Origin: an uncultured Clostridia bacterium | GTDB taxonomy: Bacteria > Bacillota > Clostridia > Oscillospirales > Acutalibacteraceae | Reading direction: 5' to 3' | Length of the DNA: 5,016 nucleotides | NCBI GenBank assembly: GCA_945868935.1 | Contig: CAMBNE010000114.1 | Location: 1-5,016 of the forward strand | Shown here: one piece after another, positions 3,185 to 5,016 of the stretch | Layout: each line of letters begins with the position of its first letter | How positions within the stretch are numbered: the stretch's first letter is position 1 | Position numbers and translations under genes: made by a program | Notes under the pieces: model-generated | Databases searched by the model: none | The model's input: only the letters and a program-made list of their open reading frames with translations | What the model was told of the DNA's origin: nothing

Positions 3185-5016
3185 ATGGCAAAGGAACTTG
3201 CTAAATCTTACAACCCCTCGGAATTCGAGGACAAAATTTATGATTTCTGGATTAAGGGCAACTATTTCCACGCCGAAGTGGACAAGGACAAAAAGCCCTA
3301 TACTATCGTTATGCCGCCGCCAAACATCACAGGTCAGCTGCATATGGGACACGCACTTGACGAAACCTTGCAGGACATTCTTATCCGCTGGAGAAGAATG
3401 CAGGGCTACAGCGCACTCTGGCTTCCCGGAACAGACCACGCTTCAATTGCGACAGAGGCTAAAATTGTTGAGGCTATGCGCAAAGAGGGCATTTCAAAGG
3501 AAGACCTCGGACGTGACGGATTTCTTGAACGTGCGTGGGACTGGAAGCGTGAATACGGCGGAAGAATCACAAGTCAGCTGAAAAAACTCGGTTCAAGCTG
3601 CGACTGGGAGCGTGAACGTTTTACTATGGACGAGGGCTGTTCAAAGGCTGTTACCGAGGTTTTTGTAAAGCTCTATGAGGAAGGTAAAATTTACAGGGGC
3701 AACCGAATGGTAAACTGGTGTCCGCACTGCTGCACATCAATTTCCGACGCCGAGGTTGAATACAAGGAACAGCACGGTCATTTCTGGCATCTGCTCTATC
3801 AGGTTAAGGAAACAGGCGAATACCTTGAAATTGCAACAACACGTCCCGAAACAATGCTCGGCGACACAGCCGTTGCAATCAACAAGGATGACGAACGCTA
3901 CAAGCATCTGCACGGCTGTCACGTAATTCTCCCGTTGCTCAACAAGGAAATCCCGATTGTATGCGACGAACACGCAGATATGGAAAAAGGAACAGGCGTT
4001 GTTAAGATTACTCCCGCCCATGACCCCAACGACTTTGAAGTAGGTCAGCGCTGCAAGCTTCCAATCGTACGCTGCTTCACATATGACGGTCATATGACGG
4101 GCGCTAAGGACGTTGCCGAATACAACGAGCTGAAGGCAAAGGGTCAGCTTGCTGAAAACGAACCTGAGGTGCTTGACTGCGGAAAATACGCCGGAATGAC
4201 AACTATGGAGGCAAGAGAAGCAATACTTACCGACCTTAAGGCTATCGGAGCACTCAAAAAGGTTGAGGAGCTTACTCACGACGTCGGCACATGCTACCGC
4301 TGTCACACAACTATTGAGCCTATGGTGTCAAAGCAGTGGTTTGTCAAGATGGCTCCGCTTGCAAAGCCTGCAATTGAATGTGTTAAGAACGGCGAAACAA
4401 AGATTATTCCCGAACGCTTTGAAAAGGTATATTTCCACTGGATGGAGAACATCAAGGACTGGTGTATTTCCCGTCAGCTCTGGTGGGGTCACAGAATCCC
4501 TGCGTGGTACTGCGATGACTGCGGCGAAATTATCGTTGCAAAGGAAGCACCCACAGTTTGCCCGAAATGCGGCAAGAATCACCTGCATCAGGACGAGGAC
4601 ACGCTCGACACCTGGTTCAGCTCCGCTTTGTGGCCTTTCTCAACACTCGGCTGGCCTGACAAGACTCCCGAGCTTGAGTACTTCTACCCCAATGACACTC
4701 TCGTTACGGGCTACGATATTATCTTCTTCTGGGTTGCAAGAATGATTTTCTCAGCATGTGAGCATACAGGCAAAGCACCGTTCAAGACCGTATTTATGCA
4801 CGGCATTGTTCGTGACGAAAACGGCGTTAAGATGTCAAAATCACTCGGCAACGGTATTGACCCGCTCGAGGTTATCGACAAGTACGGCGCAGACGCTCTC
4901 AGATTTTTCCTTGCAACGGGCAACTCACCGGGTAACGATATGAGATATTCCGAAAAGCGTGTTGAGGCTTGCGCAAACTTTGCAAACAAGCTCTGGAACG
5001 CATCCCGCTATGTTCA
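3185..5016 (+). CDS. valS: Valyl-tRNA synthetase, 3' end beyond the window
   Basis: This class I aminoacyl-tRNA synthetase charges tRNA-Val with valine in the cytoplasm, using ATP. The window holds 610 codons plus 2 nt; bacterial ValRS is usually about 880 residues, so most of the anticodon-binding region and the C-terminal coiled coil are missing. The signature [14 protein letters not shown] (44-57) contains the HIGH-type motif HMGH (53-56). The editing domain spans about 195-345, with [17 protein letters not shown] (217-233) and [17 protein letters not shown] (269-285). The second active-site motif is KMSKS (549-553). Cysteine pairs at 179/182, 370/373, 443/446 and 459/462 suggest zinc-binding knuckles. 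[16 protein letters not shown] (428-443) and [17 protein letters not shown] (475-491) are further family blocks. AGGAG at 3172-3176 is 8 nt from the ATG at 3185; the in-frame ATG at 3179 is only 2 nt from it and is rejected. No frameshift or missing active-site residue is seen. Confidence 0.98.
   Translation, partial: MAKELAKSYNPSEFEDKIYDFWIKGNYFHAEVDKDKKPYTIVMPPPNITGQLHMGHALDETLQDILIRWRRMQGYSALWLPGTDHASIATEAKIVEAMRKEGISKEDLGRDGFLERAWDWKREYGGRITSQLKKLGSSCDWERERFTMDEGCSKAVTEVFVKLYEEGKIYRGNRMVNWCPHCCTSISDAEVEYKEQHGHFWHLLYQVKETGEYLEIATTRPETMLGDTAVAINKDDERYKHLHGCHVILPLLNKEIPIVCDEHADMEKGTGVVKITPAHDPNDFEVGQRCKLPIVRCFTYDGHMTGAKDVAEYNELKAKGQLAENEPEVLDCGKYAGMTTMEAREAILTDLKAIGALKKVEELTHDVGTCYRCHTTIEPMVSKQWFVKMAPLAKPAIECVKNGETKIIPERFEKVYFHWMENIKDWCISRQLWWGHRIPAWYCDDCGEIIVAKEAPTVCPKCGKNHLHQDEDTLDTWFSSALWPFSTLGWPDKTPELEYFYPNDTLVTGYDIIFFWVARMIFSACEHTGKAPFKTVFMHGIVRDENGVKMSKSLGNGIDPLEVIDKYGADALRFFLATGNSPGNDMRYSEKRVEACANFANKLWNASRYV

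Noticed and set aside
3737..4306. Minus-strand frame of 189 codons inside valS
   Set aside because: The plus-strand frame carries every valyl-tRNA synthetase motif without interruption. The antisense frame is a by-product of its codon usage.
1..5016. CRISPR array, transposase, integrase, phage, toxin-antitoxin or defence system
   Set aside because: No spaced array of repeats, catalytic motif or recognisable family member of these classes was found on either strand.

Overview
The window looks like chromosomal DNA from a low-to-mid GC Firmicute of class Clostridia, most likely a Ruminococcus-type gut member of the Oscillospiraceae/Ruminococcaceae. The basis is AGGAGG-type ribosome binding sites, TTGACA/TATAAT-type promoters with 17-nt spacers, hairpin-plus-T-run terminators, a tRNA with an encoded CCA, a Big_2/YARHG lipoprotein and a DUF2798 membrane protein. 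The genus is inferred from family resemblance, not proven.

Layout. 1-117: AT-rich spacer with a short CTCC-rich repeat and a weak tRNA promoter. 118-194: tRNA-Arg(CCG). 195-446: non-coding and rich in repeats. It holds a terminator-like stem that belongs to a 40-bp inverted repeat reaching back into the tRNA, two copies of a roughly 47-bp repeat whose core is complementary to the tRNA T-arm, and a second short hairpin. 447-1052, minus strand: two small, AT-rich, unrecognised membrane-protein genes in one operon with a good sigma-A promoter. 1062-1278: divergent promoter region. 1279-2235: a secreted lipoprotein with two bacterial Ig-like (Big_2) domains, an S/T-rich linker and a C-terminal YARHG domain. 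2236-2422: non-coding, with a long stem-loop and T-run. 2423-3010: a four-helix DUF2798 membrane protein, followed by a strong terminator. 3092-3120: a near-consensus promoter with a leader of about 58 nt for valS (valyl-tRNA synthetase), which starts at 3185 and runs off the right edge after 610 codons.

How the genes relate. Apart from the minus-strand pair these look like independent transcription units, each with its own promoter and terminator, so no multi-gene pathway is evident. The housekeeping anchors are tRNA-Arg and valS; the genes between them are accessory envelope or membrane proteins of unknown role. I do not see a new defence system, mobile element with an integrase, CRISPR array or biosynthetic cluster. 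The most unusual structure is the inverted repeat at 172-266. In it the 3' half of the tRNA, its CCA and the downstream terminator stem together form one arm that pairs completely with downstream sequence, and a related repeat copy lies 148 bp further on.
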